This document shows, piece by piece, positions 8,667 through 17,097 of a stretch of 64,000 nucleotides of DNA (within the stretch, counting starts at the first letter, position 1; each line of letters starts with the position of its first letter). A program made the position numbers and the translations under genes. Below the pieces are notes generated by a model. That model did not search any database. It had not been told where the DNA came from and saw only the letters and a list, made by a program, of their open reading frames with translations. This stretch comes from Micromonospora sp. RP3T (GTDB taxonomy: Bacteria; Actinomycetota; Actinomycetes; Mycobacteriales; Micromonosporaceae), in NCBI RefSeq assembly GCF_003027925.1, contig NZ_PYPS01000011.1:62001-126000 (forward strand). The letters are read 5' to 3'.

Positions 8667-8999
8667 ATGCCGACGTTCATCACCATCGGATACGGCGACC
8701 AGGACGGCTACGACCGCACCGATCCCGCGGTACGCGACGCCGCCCACGCGCACGACGAGCGGCTGCGGGCGGCCGGGGTGCGGATGGGCATGGCCGGCCC
8801 ACCGGTGCAGGTGCGCAACCCCGACGGCGCGGGCGCCGAGGTGCGCGACGGGGCATTCCTGACCTCGGCGCTGCCGATCGGCGGCTTCGCGGTGATCGAG
8901 GCGGCGTCGATGGCGGAGGCGATCGAGCTGGTGTCCGGGACGCCGTGCGCGGTGGCCCACGGCGTCGTCGAGGTGTGGCCGCTGCGCGACACGCCCTAG
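8667..8999 (+). CDS. YciI/DGPF-like small protein
   Basis: The 110-residue protein has the ferredoxin-like YCII layout: an N-terminal strand (MPTFITIGYGD), a basic helix with RLRAAG, then GAFLTSALPIGGFAVIEAASMAEAIEL, which matches the GPF/GGF-type second half of the family. Members are small, possibly dimeric proteins related to dehydrochlorinases and are often linked to sigma factors, but none is linked here. The ATG at 8667 follows a GGAGGG ribosome site. Its stop overlaps that of the converging gene by four bases. Function is unknown. Confidence 0.75.
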   Translation: MPTFITIGYGDQDGYDRTDPAVRDAAHAHDERLRAAGVRMGMAGPPVQVRNPDGAGAEVRDGAFLTSALPIGGFAVIEAASMAEAIELVSGTPCAVAHGVVEVWPLRDTP

Positions 9000-9355
9000 C
9001 CGAGCCGGCGCAGCGCCGCGTCCACGGTGTCCTCCGGGGTGCTGTTGAACGCGATCGCCGCGCCCTGGGCGTGCCGGTGCACCAGGTTGACGACCTGCTC
9101 GAAGAGCTCCAGCAGCGGCTCGTGCTTGCGGAGGCCGCCCCCGACCACCACGCAGGCGTACGCCCGGCGGGTCAGCGCCGCCGCGACCTCTCGTTCGGCG
9201 TCCGGGTCCGGCGCGACCAGGCACAGGTCGGCCTCGATCCCGTGCTCGGCGAAGCGGGCGTGACCGCGTGCGATCGCGGCGACCACCGGTGCCGGGTCCC
9301 AGCCCGGGATCCGGGCCGGGTCGAGTCCGATCACCAGCACCGGGCCGTGTGCCAT
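8996..9355 (-). CDS. Conserved actinobacterial hypothetical protein
   Basis: This 119-residue protein starts at ATG 9355, preceded by GAGGAGG at ideal spacing; codons further upstream are open but unlikely. It shows VLVIGLDPARIPG at the N-terminus, CVVVGGGLRK in the middle and VVNLVHRHAQGAAIAFNSTPED near the end. I know this pattern from conserved actinobacterial hypothetical proteins with an alpha/beta, receiver-like appearance. No catalytic motif is evident and the role is unknown. Confidence 0.75.
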   Translation of the reverse strand: MAHGPVLVIGLDPARIPGWDPAPVVAAIARGHARFAEHGIEADLCLVAPDPDAEREVAAALTRRAYACVVVGGGLRKHEPLLELFEQVVNLVHRHAQGAAIAFNSTPEDTVDAALRRLG

Positions 9356-9501
9356 CGCGTCCTCCTCGGTGTGCCGCGCCGTCCGGTCCGTCCCATCCCA
9401 CCTCACCGGCGGCGCTCCGGTCAGCCCGCCACCCGGTTTCATTTTCCGTTGCCCTGGGCAATTGACCGGTCGACTCACACCCCTGAGGAAGGGCGGCCAT
9501 C

Positions 9502-9771
9502 ATGCACGTCGGCGGCATCATCTCCGGCATCATCATCGGTCTGATCATCGGCGCGCTGGGCCGCCTGGTCGTACCGGGCAAGCAGAACATCCCGATCTGG
9601 CTCACCCTGGTCATCGGCGTGGTCGCCGCGCTCCTCGGTACCGCCGTCGCGGGCGCGCTGGACGTGGCCGACACCAACGGCGTCGACTGGATCGAGCTGC
9701 TCATCCAGGTCGTCTTCGCCGCGATCGGCGTGGCGATCGTCGCCGGCACCTACGGCCGGCGACGGATCTGA
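9502..9771 (+). CDS. GlsB/YeaQ/YmgE family small membrane protein
   Basis: The 89-residue protein consists of three hydrophobic helices (about residues 4-25, 30-52 and 62-84) with Gly-rich faces and a short loop with LVVPGKQNIP. This is typical of the transglycosylase-associated (GlsB/YeaQ/YmgE) stress-response family. The ATG follows GAGGAAGGGCGG. Members sit in the inner membrane and are induced by stress; their biochemical role is not known. It is monocistronic and ends before a strong hairpin. Confidence 0.85.
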   Translation: MHVGGIISGIIIGLIIGALGRLVVPGKQNIPIWLTLVIGVVAALLGTAVAGALDVADTNGVDWIELLIQVVFAAIGVAIVAGTYGRRRI

Positions 9772-9793
9772 CCCGACCACACCGCCGTCACCC

Positions 9794-9830
9794 GGGCCGG
9801 TCGGGACGCCGCGTGCGTCCCGACCGGCCC
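9794..9830. terminator. Strong bidirectional hairpin terminator
   Basis: A perfect 16-bp stem (9794-9809 with 9815-9830) closes on a five-base loop between the convergent stops at 9771 and 9836. There is no T-run, but the stem is one of the longest in the window and should stop transcription from both sides. Confidence 0.75.
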
Positions 9831-9835
9831 GCGTC

Positions 9836-11011
9836 TCAGGAGCCGTCGGCGGCGAACGGACCGCCCGCGCCGAACGCCAGCGCGGCGAACCGCTCGCCGA
9901 TGCGGCGGTCCGCCACCGGGTCCGGGTGCAGCTCGTCGGGCAGCGGCAGCTCGGCGTAGTCGGCCTCGCCGTAGAGCGCCAGCCCGTCCAGGTAGTGCAG
10001 GTTCGGGTCGTCGGCGGCGCGGGCGGCCACGATCCGGGCCAGTTCGGCGCGGATCACCCGCAACGTGAGCTTCCCGGCGGCCTGCTCGGCCGGGTCGCCG
10101 GTGGCGACGAACCGCAGCGTGCCGGTGCTGAGGTCGGCCGCGCCCGGGCCGGGCGTGTCCTCCTGGATCGGGCACAGGATCGACGAGACGACGAGCAGCG
10201 GGGTGTCCGGGTGCCCGTCGCGCAGCGTGTCGAGGAAGCCGTGCACCGCCGGGGTGAACGCGCGCAACCGCATCGCGTCGCTGTTCACCAGGTTGATGCC
10301 GATCTTCACGCTGATCAGGTCCGCCGGGGTGTCGCGCATCGCCCGCGCGGTGAACGGGTCGAGCAGCGCGCTGCCGCTGAACCCGAGGTTGACCAGCTCC
10401 ACGCCGGCGAGCCCGGCGGCGATCGCCGGCCAGGTGGCGGTGGGGCTCTCGGCGTCCGAGCCGTGGCTGATCGAGCTGCCGTGGTGCAGCCACACCCGCC
10501 GCCCCCGGTCGCCGACCGGCTCGACCGGCGCGTCGGTGCGCAGCGCCACCAGCTCGGTGATCTCCCGCTGCGGCAGCCAGATCTCCACCTCCTTGTCGCC
10601 GGCGGGCAGGTCGGCGAAGCGGACCGCGGCGACCGGTCCGGGATCGGTGGTCACGGCGCCGGTGGTCAGGTCGATGGTGAGCACCTTGCCGCCGCCGGCG
10701 GTGGCCTGCCCGGCCAGCCGTCCGTCGACGAGCAGGTCGTAGCGGCCGTCCGGGCGCGGCGGGGCACCTCGGTAGACCATCTTGGTGGGCAGCACGTCCA
10801 GCTCGACGACGGTGGCGCGGGTGCGGAACACCAGTCGTACGCCGGACGGCATCGTCTCCGCCATCGTCACCTGAGGGTCGGTGTTCTGGGCCCGGGCGCG
10901 GGCCGGTAGCCGGTGCGGCAGCACCCCGTGCGCGGTGCGTTCCAGGTCGAGCGCGCCGCGCAGCAGGTCGGCGGTGATCGGCGTGGTGATCGAGGGGGGC
11001 GGCAGGGTCAT
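9836..11011 (-). CDS. SGNH/GDSL hydrolase family protein with N-terminal beta domain
   Basis: The 391-residue protein has an N-terminal beta-rich domain of about 165 residues. A GDSL-like hydrolase domain follows, with WLHHGSSISHG (Ser in block I, around residue 177), VNLGFSGSA (block II Gly) and DELHPD (block V Asp-His) near the C-terminus. The pattern is that of bacterial CE-type SGNH enzymes with a jelly-roll domain in front. There is no signal peptide. The start at ATG 11011 is the first codon giving the conserved N-terminus; its ribosome site is weak. It lies 71 bases after the TIM-barrel gene and may be the last gene of that operon. Substrate is unknown. Confidence 0.82.
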   Translation of the reverse strand: MTLPPPSITTPITADLLRGALDLERTAHGVLPHRLPARARAQNTDPQVTMAETMPSGVRLVFRTRATVVELDVLPTKMVYRGAPPRPDGRYDLLVDGRLAGQATAGGGKVLTIDLTTGAVTTDPGPVAAVRFADLPAGDKEVEIWLPQREITELVALRTDAPVEPVGDRGRRVWLHHGSSISHGSDAESPTATWPAIAAGLAGVELVNLGFSGSALLDPFTARAMRDTPADLISVKIGINLVNSDAMRLRAFTPAVHGFLDTLRDGHPDTPLLVVSSILCPIQEDTPGPGAADLSTGTLRFVATGDPAEQAAGKLTLRVIRAELARIVAARAADDPNLHYLDGLALYGEADYAELPLPDELHPDPVADRRIGERFAALAFGAGGPFAADGS

Positions 11012-11082
11012 GATCCGATCTTGACCTACCGGTCCGCCGGACGACCACGTGTTTCGTCCGACAGGCCGGACCCGGGGGCGCG

Positions 11083-11922
11083 TCAGTCGGCCAGCACCAG
11101 CTCGACGTAGCGCTCGACCATGGTGGCGACGACCTGGTCCGGGTCGGTCGCCCACACCTCGGCGTTGAAGATCTCCACCTCGGTGTCCCCGGTGTAGCCG
11201 GCCGCCGCCACGGCGCGGCGCAGCGGCGGGAAGTCGATGTGCCCGTCGCCCATCATCCCGCGCCCGAGCAGCACGTCGGCCGGGAGCGGGGTGAGGAAGT
11301 CGCACACCTGGAAGCTGGCGATCCGCGCCCCGGCGCGGGCGATCTGCCGCCACACGTCCGGGTCCCACCAGACGTGGAACGTGTCCACCACCACGCCGAC
11401 CTGGTCGACCGGGAACGCCTCGGCCAGGTCGAGCGCCTGCCCGAGCGTGGACAGCACCGCCCGGTCGGCGCAGTACATCGGGTGCAGCGGCTCCAACGCC
11501 AGGCGTACGCCGCGTTCGCCCGCGTACGGGGCCAGCTCGGTGAGCGCGTCGGCGACCCGCGCCCGCGCGCCGGCCAGGTCGCGGGACCCGGGCGGCAGAC
11601 CGCCGACGACCAGCACCAGACAGTCGGTGCCGAGGCCGGCCGCCTCGTCGACGGCGCGGCGGTTGTCGGCCAGCGCCTCGGCCCGCGCGGCCGCGTCGGC
11701 GGCGGTGAGGAACCCGCCCCGGCACAGCGACGACACGCGTAGCCCGGCGTCCGCGACGAGCGACGCGGCGGCCGGTACGCCGATCTCGGCGACCGGCTCG
11801 CGCCACAGCCCGATCGCCGGGATACCGGCGCGGACGCAGCCGTCGACCGCCTCCCGGACCGACCAGCGTTCGGTGGTGCGCTGGTTGAGCGACAGCTTCG
11901 CCAGCCGCGGATCGGCCGTCAT
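11083..11922 (-). CDS. Xylose-isomerase-like TIM barrel sugar epimerase/isomerase
   Basis: The 279-residue protein follows the AP-endonuclease 2/xylose-isomerase-like TIM barrel pattern. It has GLWREPV early, LEPLHP with the metal-binding Glu near residue 150, VVDTFHVWWDP in the middle, and GDGHIDF and EVEIFN late. Metal ligands Glu, Asp, His and Glu can all be placed. Such enzymes epimerise or isomerise ketoses or inositol intermediates. The start at ATG 11922 overlaps the preceding gene by four bases. With the oxidoreductase and DUF993 protein upstream it probably belongs to one catabolic pathway for a sugar or cyclitol. Confidence 0.85.
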   Translation of the reverse strand: MTADPRLAKLSLNQRTTERWSVREAVDGCVRAGIPAIGLWREPVAEIGVPAAASLVADAGLRVSSLCRGGFLTAADAAARAEALADNRRAVDEAAGLGTDCLVLVVGGLPPGSRDLAGARARVADALTELAPYAGERGVRLALEPLHPMYCADRAVLSTLGQALDLAEAFPVDQVGVVVDTFHVWWDPDVWRQIARAGARIASFQVCDFLTPLPADVLLGRGMMGDGHIDFPPLRRAVAAAGYTGDTEVEIFNAEVWATDPDQVVATMVERYVELVLAD

Positions 11923-13082
11923 CCGGTCACCCCCGCCACGTCGAGGTACCCGCGCATCCGGTGTGCCGCCAGCTCCGGGTCGAGCAGCACCCCGGCGGCG
12001 TCGGCCAGCCGGAACGTCTCCACCAGGTGCGGTACGCCGCGTCCGCCGTGCAGGCCGCCGACCATGGTGAAGCCGGGTTGCCGGCCGTTGAGCCAGGCGA
12101 GGAACGCGATGCCGGTCTTGTAGTACCGCGTCGGCGGCGCGAACACGTGCCGGGACAGCGGCACGGTCGGGTCCAGGACCGCCCGGAAGCCGGCCGGGTC
12201 GCCGGCGTCGAGCCGTTGCAGCGCGGCGGACGCGGCGGGGGCGATGGCCGCGAACGCGCCCAGCAGTGCGTGACTGGACCGTTCGCCGTCGCCGGCGATC
12301 AGCTCCGGGTAGTGGTAGTCGTCGCCGGTGTAGACCCTCACGGAGGGCGGCAGCAGCTCCCGCAGCCGCACCTCCCGGCCGGCGTCGAGCAGCGACACCT
12401 TCACGCCGTCGATCACGTCGGCGTGCGCGCGCACCAGCGCGACGAACGTCGTGGTGGCGTCGTCCAGGTCGGTCGAGCCCCAGTAGCCGGCGAGCGCCGG
12501 GTCGAACATGTCTCCGAGCCAGTGCAGCACCACCGGCGCATCGGACTCCCGCAGCACCTGCTCGTAGACGCGGAGGTAGTCGTCGGCGCCGGTGGCGAGC
12601 GCGGCCAGCTGCCGGCTGGCCATCACGACCGCGACCGCGCCGCACTCCTGCACGAACGCGACCTGCTCGGCGTACGCGGTGACCACCTCGTCGAGCGTGT
12701 CCGGCACGCCGGTGAGCTGGTCGGTGGCCGCCCCGGCGACGATGCGCCCGCCGCAGGCGGCGGCCTCGGCGGCGCTGCGCCGGATCAGCTCGCGGGTGGC
12801 TGCCCAGTCCAGCCCCATGCCGCGCTGCGCGGTGTCCATCGCCTCGGCCACGCCGAGCCCCCACGACCACAGGTCACGCCGTACCGCGAGGGTGGCGTCC
12901 CAGTCCAGCCGGGCGGGCGCGTCGGGGGCGTTGTCGGCGTACGGGTCGGCGACCACGTGCGCCGCCGCGTACGCGATCCGGCTGGCCGGCGGCGCGGCCG
13001 GCCGCTGCCAGCCGGCCGGTTCCCGCAGCGTCCGTGTCTCGGTGCCGCCGCCCGGGGCGGGCAGCGTGATCCGGACGGTCAC
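11919..13082 (-). CDS. DUF993 protein, dihydrodipicolinate-synthase-like aldolase fold
   Basis: This 387-residue protein resembles the DUF993 family, a distant branch of the DapA/NAL aldolase barrels. Recognisable are a long N-terminal arm, GVAEAMDTAQRGMGLDW, IVAGAATDQL, APVVLHWLGDMFDPAL, DGVKVSLLD (the Lys in this segment would be the Schiff-base lysine) and YTGDDYHYPELI. It starts at GTG 13082, which overlaps the oxidoreductase stop by four bases, and overlaps the TIM-barrel gene at its end. Family members are found next to Gfo/Idh/MocA dehydrogenases and isomerases, as here. The reaction is not known to me; retro-aldol cleavage is an inference. Confidence 0.78.
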   Translation of the reverse strand: MTVRITLPAPGGGTETRTLREPAGWQRPAAPPASRIAYAAAHVVADPYADNAPDAPARLDWDATLAVRRDLWSWGLGVAEAMDTAQRGMGLDWAATRELIRRSAAEAAACGGRIVAGAATDQLTGVPDTLDEVVTAYAEQVAFVQECGAVAVVMASRQLAALATGADDYLRVYEQVLRESDAPVVLHWLGDMFDPALAGYWGSTDLDDATTTFVALVRAHADVIDGVKVSLLDAGREVRLRELLPPSVRVYTGDDYHYPELIAGDGERSSHALLGAFAAIAPAASAALQRLDAGDPAGFRAVLDPTVPLSRHVFAPPTRYYKTGIAFLAWLNGRQPGFTMVGGLHGGRGVPHLVETFRLADAAGVLLDPELAAHRMRGYLDVAGVTG

Positions 13083-14230
13083 CTGTCGATCTCCTCGATC
13101 TCGACCCGCCGCCCCTCGCGGGCGGAGCGCAGCCCGGCCTCGGCGAGCTGCACGCCGCGCGCGCCGGCCAGGAAGTCCCACGGGAACGGCTCGTCGTCCA
13201 CGACGTGCCGCAGGAACGCCTCCCACTGCACCTTGAACCCGTTGTCGTGGTCGGCGTTGTCCGGCACGGTCTGCCACTGGGCGCGGAACGGCTCGGTGAC
13301 CGGCAGGTCCGGGTTCCACACCGGCATCGGGGTGGCGCCGCGGTGCTGGATGCGGCAGTCGCGCAGCCCGGCGACCGCGCTGCCGTGCGTACCGTCGACC
13401 TGGAACTCGACCAGCTCGTCCCGGTACACCCGGACCGCCCACGAGGAGTTGATCTGCGCGATGACGCCGCCGGCCAGCTCGAAGATCCCGTACGCCGCGT
13501 CGTCGGCGGTCGCCGGGTAGGTGACGCCGTTCTCGTCGACGCGCTCCGGGATGTGCGTGGCGGTGACCGCGGTGACGGCGGTGACCCGGCCGAAGAGCTG
13601 CTCCAGTACGTAGTGCCAGTGGGGGAACATGTCGACGGTGATGCCGCCGCCGTCCTCGGCGCGGTAGTTCCAGCTCGGCCGCTGCGCGTCCTGCCAGTCG
13701 CCCTCGAACACCCAGTAGCCGAACTCGCCGCGCACCGACAGGATCCGGCCGAAGAACCCGCCGTCGACCAGCCGCTTGAGCTTGCGCAGGCCGGGCAGGA
13801 ACAACTTGTCCTGCACCACACCGTTCTTCACGCCCCGGTCGGTGGCGAGCCGGGCCAGCTCCAGCGCCCCGGCCAGCCCCTCGGCGAGCGGCTTCTCGGT
13901 GTAGACGTGCCGGCCGGCCTCGATCGCCGCCCGGATCGCCTTCTCCCGCTGGGCGGTCACCTGCGCGTCGAAGTAGATCTGGTGGCGGTCGTCGGCGAGC
14001 GCCGCGGCCAGGTCGGTGGTGTACGAGGTGAGCCCGTGCCGGGCGGCGATCTCGGCGAGTCGGGCCTCGTTGCGGCCCACCAGGGTCAGCTCCGGCCAGA
14101 TCCGGCTGCCGTCGCGGGCGGGCAGCCCACCCTGCTCCCGGATCGCGAGCAGGGACCGGACCAGATGTTGCCGGTAGCCCATCCGCCCGGTCACGCCGTT
14201 GAGGATGATCCCGATAGACGTGCGCTCCAC
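13079..14230 (-). CDS. Gfo/Idh/MocA family NAD(P)-dependent oxidoreductase
   Basis: The 383-residue protein has an N-terminal Rossmann domain with a variant dinucleotide motif (IILNGVTGRMG, residues 8-18). The YTEKPLAEG motif, near residue 112, carries the conserved EKP lysine of the family. The C-terminal part forms the alpha/beta substrate domain. The usual GxGxxG is altered to GVTGRMG, which resembles dihydrodipicolinate reductase-type loops. As first gene of the leftward operon with the DUF993 protein and TIM-barrel isomerase, it likely oxidises a sugar, sugar acid or cyclitol. Two LacI-type operators lie just upstream, so the operon should be repressed by the divergent LacI protein. Confidence 0.87.
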   Translation of the reverse strand: MERTSIGIILNGVTGRMGYRQHLVRSLLAIREQGGLPARDGSRIWPELTLVGRNEARLAEIAARHGLTSYTTDLAAALADDRHQIYFDAQVTAQREKAIRAAIEAGRHVYTEKPLAEGLAGALELARLATDRGVKNGVVQDKLFLPGLRKLKRLVDGGFFGRILSVRGEFGYWVFEGDWQDAQRPSWNYRAEDGGGITVDMFPHWHYVLEQLFGRVTAVTAVTATHIPERVDENGVTYPATADDAAYGIFELAGGVIAQINSSWAVRVYRDELVEFQVDGTHGSAVAGLRDCRIQHRGATPMPVWNPDLPVTEPFRAQWQTVPDNADHDNGFKVQWEAFLRHVVDDEPFPWDFLAGARGVQLAEAGLRSAREGRRVEIEEIDR

Positions 14231-14260
14231 GTGTGTCCTTCCGGGTGGCGGTCCCGCTCC

Positions 14261-14287
14261 TGAATGCGTTTTCAGTAAGCGCTTTCA
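14261..14287. promoter_or_regulatory. Two adjacent LacI-type operators
   Basis: TGAATGCGTTTTCA (14261-14274) and AGTAAGCGCTTTCA (14274-14287) both fit the TGAAANCGNTTTCA operator shape of LacI/GalR regulators, and their centres are 13 bp apart. They lie between the divergent oxidoreductase (start 14230) and LacI (start 14347) genes, well placed for autoregulation and control of the catabolic operon. Confidence 0.72.
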
Positions 14288-14346
14288 GGAGGTACGGTAG
14301 CCACGCCGAAACCGGCCGGTCAAGACGTTCCGCACGGGGGAGATCG

Positions 14347-15378
14347 ATGCAGCCACGGGCGCACGTGACGCTGGAGGACGTGGCCCGGGCCGCCGACGTC
14401 TCGCTGGCCACGGCCTCCCGCGCGCTCAACGGCATGCGGGTCACCCCGCACCTGCGGGACCGCGTCCTGGCCGCCGCCGCGCAACTCGCGTACACCCCGA
14501 ACGCGCACGCCCGGGCGCTGGCCGGGGCCTCCCACCGCACCGTCGGCGTCATCTGCCACGACGTCACCGACCCCTACTTCGCCGCCGTCGCCGGTGGCGT
14601 CATGCGGGTCGCCGGCGCCAACGACCTGCTGGTCATGCTGGCCAGCACGTTCCGCGACCCGGAACGCGAGATCGCGTACGTGTCGATGCTGCGCGCCGAA
14701 CGCGCGCCCGCCATCCTGCTGATCGGCTCCGGCTTCGAGGACACCCGCTGGGAGCGGGCCATGGAGGCCGAGCTGAAGCCCTACCTCGACGGCGGCGGCC
14801 GGGTCGCCGTGGTCAGCCGGCACCGCAGCCTCAAGGTCGACAGCGTGCTGCCGGAGAACCGGGCCGGCGCCGCCGCCATGGCCCGCGCACTGCTGGAGCT
14901 GGGCCACCGCCGCTTCGCGGTGCTCTCCGGCCCCCGGGCGCTCACCACCGTCATCGACCGGCTCGGCGGCTTCCGGGACGAGCTGGCCGCCGCCGGCGTC
15001 ACCCTCGACCCGGCGGACGTGGTCGAGGGGCCGTTCACCCGCGACGGCGGCTACCAGGCGATGACCGACCTGCTGACCCGCGGCCTGGACGCCACCTGCG
15101 TGTTCGCGGTGACCGACGTGATGGCCATCGGCGCGTACGCGGCGCTGCGTGACCACGGGCTGTCGGTGCCCGGTGACGTGTCCGTCGCCGGGTTCGACGA
15201 CATCCCGATCGTCCGCGACCTCACCCCGCCGCTGACCACCGTGGCGTTGCCGCTGCGCGAGATCGGCGAGAAGGTGATGGAGTTGGCGCTCACCGAGAAC
15301 ACCACCCGTCGCCGGCGGATCCTGCGCCTGAGCGGCGAGGTGGTCCTGCGCGCCAGCACCGCCAAGGTGGGCGCCTGA
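14347..15378 (+). CDS. LacI family transcriptional regulator
   Basis: The 343-residue protein has the LacI DNA-binding domain at its N-terminus (LEDVARAADVSLATASRALNG, residues 8-28, followed by the hinge-helix segment). A periplasmic-binding-protein-like sensor domain follows (VGVICHDVTDPYFA near residue 65; VPGDVSVAGFDDIP near residue 278). The ATG at 14347 is preceded by GGGGGAG at seven bases; an open frame extends further upstream but through the operators. It is divergent from the Gfo/Idh-DUF993 operon and probably represses it until a sugar ligand binds. Which sugar is not readable. Confidence 0.9.
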   Translation: MQPRAHVTLEDVARAADVSLATASRALNGMRVTPHLRDRVLAAAAQLAYTPNAHARALAGASHRTVGVICHDVTDPYFAAVAGGVMRVAGANDLLVMLASTFRDPEREIAYVSMLRAERAPAILLIGSGFEDTRWERAMEAELKPYLDGGGRVAVVSRHRSLKVDSVLPENRAGAAAMARALLELGHRRFAVLSGPRALTTVIDRLGGFRDELAAAGVTLDPADVVEGPFTRDGGYQAMTDLLTRGLDATCVFAVTDVMAIGAYAALRDHGLSVPGDVSVAGFDDIPIVRDLTPPLTTVALPLREIGEKVMELALTENTTRRRRILRLSGEVVLRASTAKVGA

Positions 15379-15403
15379 CTGACGTCATGCGTACGCTCGA
15401 TCC

Positions 15404-16018
15404 GTGGCTCGCCTGGCCTGGCCCGACCTGCGCAACGCCCGCGACGTGGGTGGCGTCCCGACCACCGGCGGCGGGCGGGTGCGCGAGCGGGCGCTGATCC
15501 GCACCGACAACCACCGCCGGCTCGGCGCCGCCGGACTCGCCGCCCTGCGGGCGTACGGGGTGAGCCGCGTGCTCGACCTGCGGTGGCGGTCGGAGGCGCA
15601 GGCGGATCCGAGCCCGCTGGCCGCCGACCCGTCCTACCGGCTGGTCCCGGCCTGCTTCGACCCGACCGGCGACGAGGACATCCCGCCGGACAGCTACCGG
15701 CTGATGGTGGACGCCAGCCGGGACCGCCTGGCCGCCGCGTTCACCGCGATCGCCCAGGCGCCGCCCGGTGGCGTGGTGGTGCACTGCCACGGCGGCCGGG
15801 ACCGCACCGGCGTGCTGGTGGCGCTGGCGTTGCACGTCGCCGGCGTGCCGGTGGACGCGATCGCCGCCGACTACGCGCTCACCGTGAACTCGCCCCCCTC
15901 CATGATCACCAACACGTGGGACCACCTGCACGCCCGCTACGGCGGCGTCACCGCCTATCTGCTCGGCTCCGGCGTGACGCCCGCCCACCTCGCCGCCGTC
16001 CGCGCCCGCCTGACGTGA
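15404..16018 (+). CDS. Tyrosine/dual-specificity phosphatase family protein
   Basis: The 204-residue protein contains the P-loop HCHGGRDRTG with nucleophile Cys128 and Arg134 (CX5R). The N-terminal segment (LRNARDVGGVP, LIRTDN) matches the IphP/SIW14-like tyrosine phosphatase family. A general acid Asp can be assigned in the loop around residue 85 (DPTGDED). It starts at GTG 15404, 25 bases after the LacI gene, and has its own context. Substrates may be phosphotyrosine proteins or inositol phosphates; neither can be decided. No export signal is present. Confidence 0.85.
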   Translation: MARLAWPDLRNARDVGGVPTTGGGRVRERALIRTDNHRRLGAAGLAALRAYGVSRVLDLRWRSEAQADPSPLAADPSYRLVPACFDPTGDEDIPPDSYRLMVDASRDRLAAAFTAIAQAPPGGVVVHCHGGRDRTGVLVALALHVAGVPVDAIAADYALTVNSPPSMITNTWDHLHARYGGVTAYLLGSGVTPAHLAAVRARLT

Positions 16019-16045
16019 GCGTCGCCGGCCGATAGGGTGCCCGGC

Positions 16046-16567
16046 ATGATCGACGACGCGCCGTTGACGAACCCGTGGCTGGCCGGGCCGACACCGACGA
16101 GGAAGCTCGACCGGGACCGCCTCGAGGAGCGCATCCTCAACCTGCTGTCCTCGCAGAACATGTGCGTCCTGGCCACCGCCGGGCCGGACGGGCCGCTGGC
16201 CACGCCGGTGCGCTACTACCCGCTCGACTTCACGCTGATGTTCACCGCCGCGCCCCGCTCGCCGAAGATGCGCAACATCGCCGCCGACCCGCGCGTGTCC
16301 GTCGGCGTCTTCGCGCCGCTGGTCGGGCTGGCCAGCAGCCGGGGCGCCCAGGTGTTCGGCGCCGCCCGGGTGCTCGCCCCCGACCACCCGGACCACGCGC
16401 GCCACTGGTCGGCGTTCCGCTGGCAGAACGAGCACGTGGAGCGGGGGCGGTCGCTGGCCGAGCCGCCCCGGGAGACGCTCGTGGTGATCGAGGCGGAGCG
16501 CATCGTCTACACCGAACACTGGCTGCGCCGCGAGGGCTACGCCCCACGCCAGCACTGGCGCCGCTGA
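16046..16567 (+). CDS. Pyridoxamine-phosphate-oxidase-fold (split-barrel) protein
   Basis: The 173-residue protein has the FMN/F420-binding split-barrel pattern: MCVLATAGPDGPLATPVRYYP near residues 35-55, LMFTAAPRSPKMRNIAADPRVSV and a later AQVFGAARVL strand. This corresponds to the pyridoxamine 5'-phosphate oxidase-like/general stress protein 26 group. Actinobacterial members often use F420 or bind haem or FMN, and the cofactor is not clear here. I place the start at ATG 16046; a GTG three codons earlier is also open. Confidence 0.82.
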   Translation: MIDDAPLTNPWLAGPTPTRKLDRDRLEERILNLLSSQNMCVLATAGPDGPLATPVRYYPLDFTLMFTAAPRSPKMRNIAADPRVSVGVFAPLVGLASSRGAQVFGAARVLAPDHPDHARHWSAFRWQNEHVERGRSLAEPPRETLVVIEAERIVYTEHWLRREGYAPRQHWRR

Positions 16568-16615
16568 CGGTGCCACGTGTCCTGGCGCGACGGACATCCG
16601 TGGCATGCTGGGGCC

Positions 16616-17056
16616 GTGACCAGCTACGACGTCGCCCTCGTCCTGCTCGTCGACCCGAGTGGTGCCATCCTCATGCAGCACCGCGACGGCAACGCGCCGG
16701 TCTCGCCGTGGGCGTGGAGCCTGCCCGGCGGCAGCATCGAGCCCGGCGAGACGCCCGAACAGGCCGCCCGCCGCGAGCTGCGGGAGGAGACCGGGCTGAC
16801 CGCCGGCGACCTGCACCTGCTGTGGAGCGGCCCTCGGCCGTACGAGGAGGGCTTCCCGCACACCGTCACCGTGTACGTCTTCCGGGGCACCACCGACGCG
16901 CGGCAGGAGGACGTGGTGCTCGGCGAAGGTCAGGCCATGGTCTTCGTCCCGCGTGAGCGGGTGCTCGACCGGGAGTTGGCGGTCAGCGCCGCGAAGGTCC
17001 TGCCGCTGCACCTGGCCGACCCCGGGTTCGGGCCGGTCCGGGCCGGCGGATCCTGA
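16616..17056 (+). CDS. Nudix hydrolase
   Basis: The 146-residue protein contains a complete Nudix box ([20 protein letters not shown] then ETGL), which fits GX5EX7REUXEEXGU and provides the metal-binding glutamates. It starts with a strand ending in [16 protein letters not shown] chose GTG 16616; the open frame extends 13 codons upstream but without a family-like sequence. Members hydrolyse nucleoside diphosphates linked to another group; the exact substrate is unknown. It converges on the methyltransferase gene at 17098. Confidence 0.87.
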   Translation: MTSYDVALVLLVDPSGAILMQHRDGNAPVSPWAWSLPGGSIEPGETPEQAARRELREETGLTAGDLHLLWSGPRPYEEGFPHTVTVYVFRGTTDARQEDVVLGEGQAMVFVPRERVLDRELAVSAAKVLPLHLADPGFGPVRAGGS

Positions 17057-17097
17057 GTCTCGCCGGTTCACCATGGTGCGCCGAGCGGCGCTGAGGA

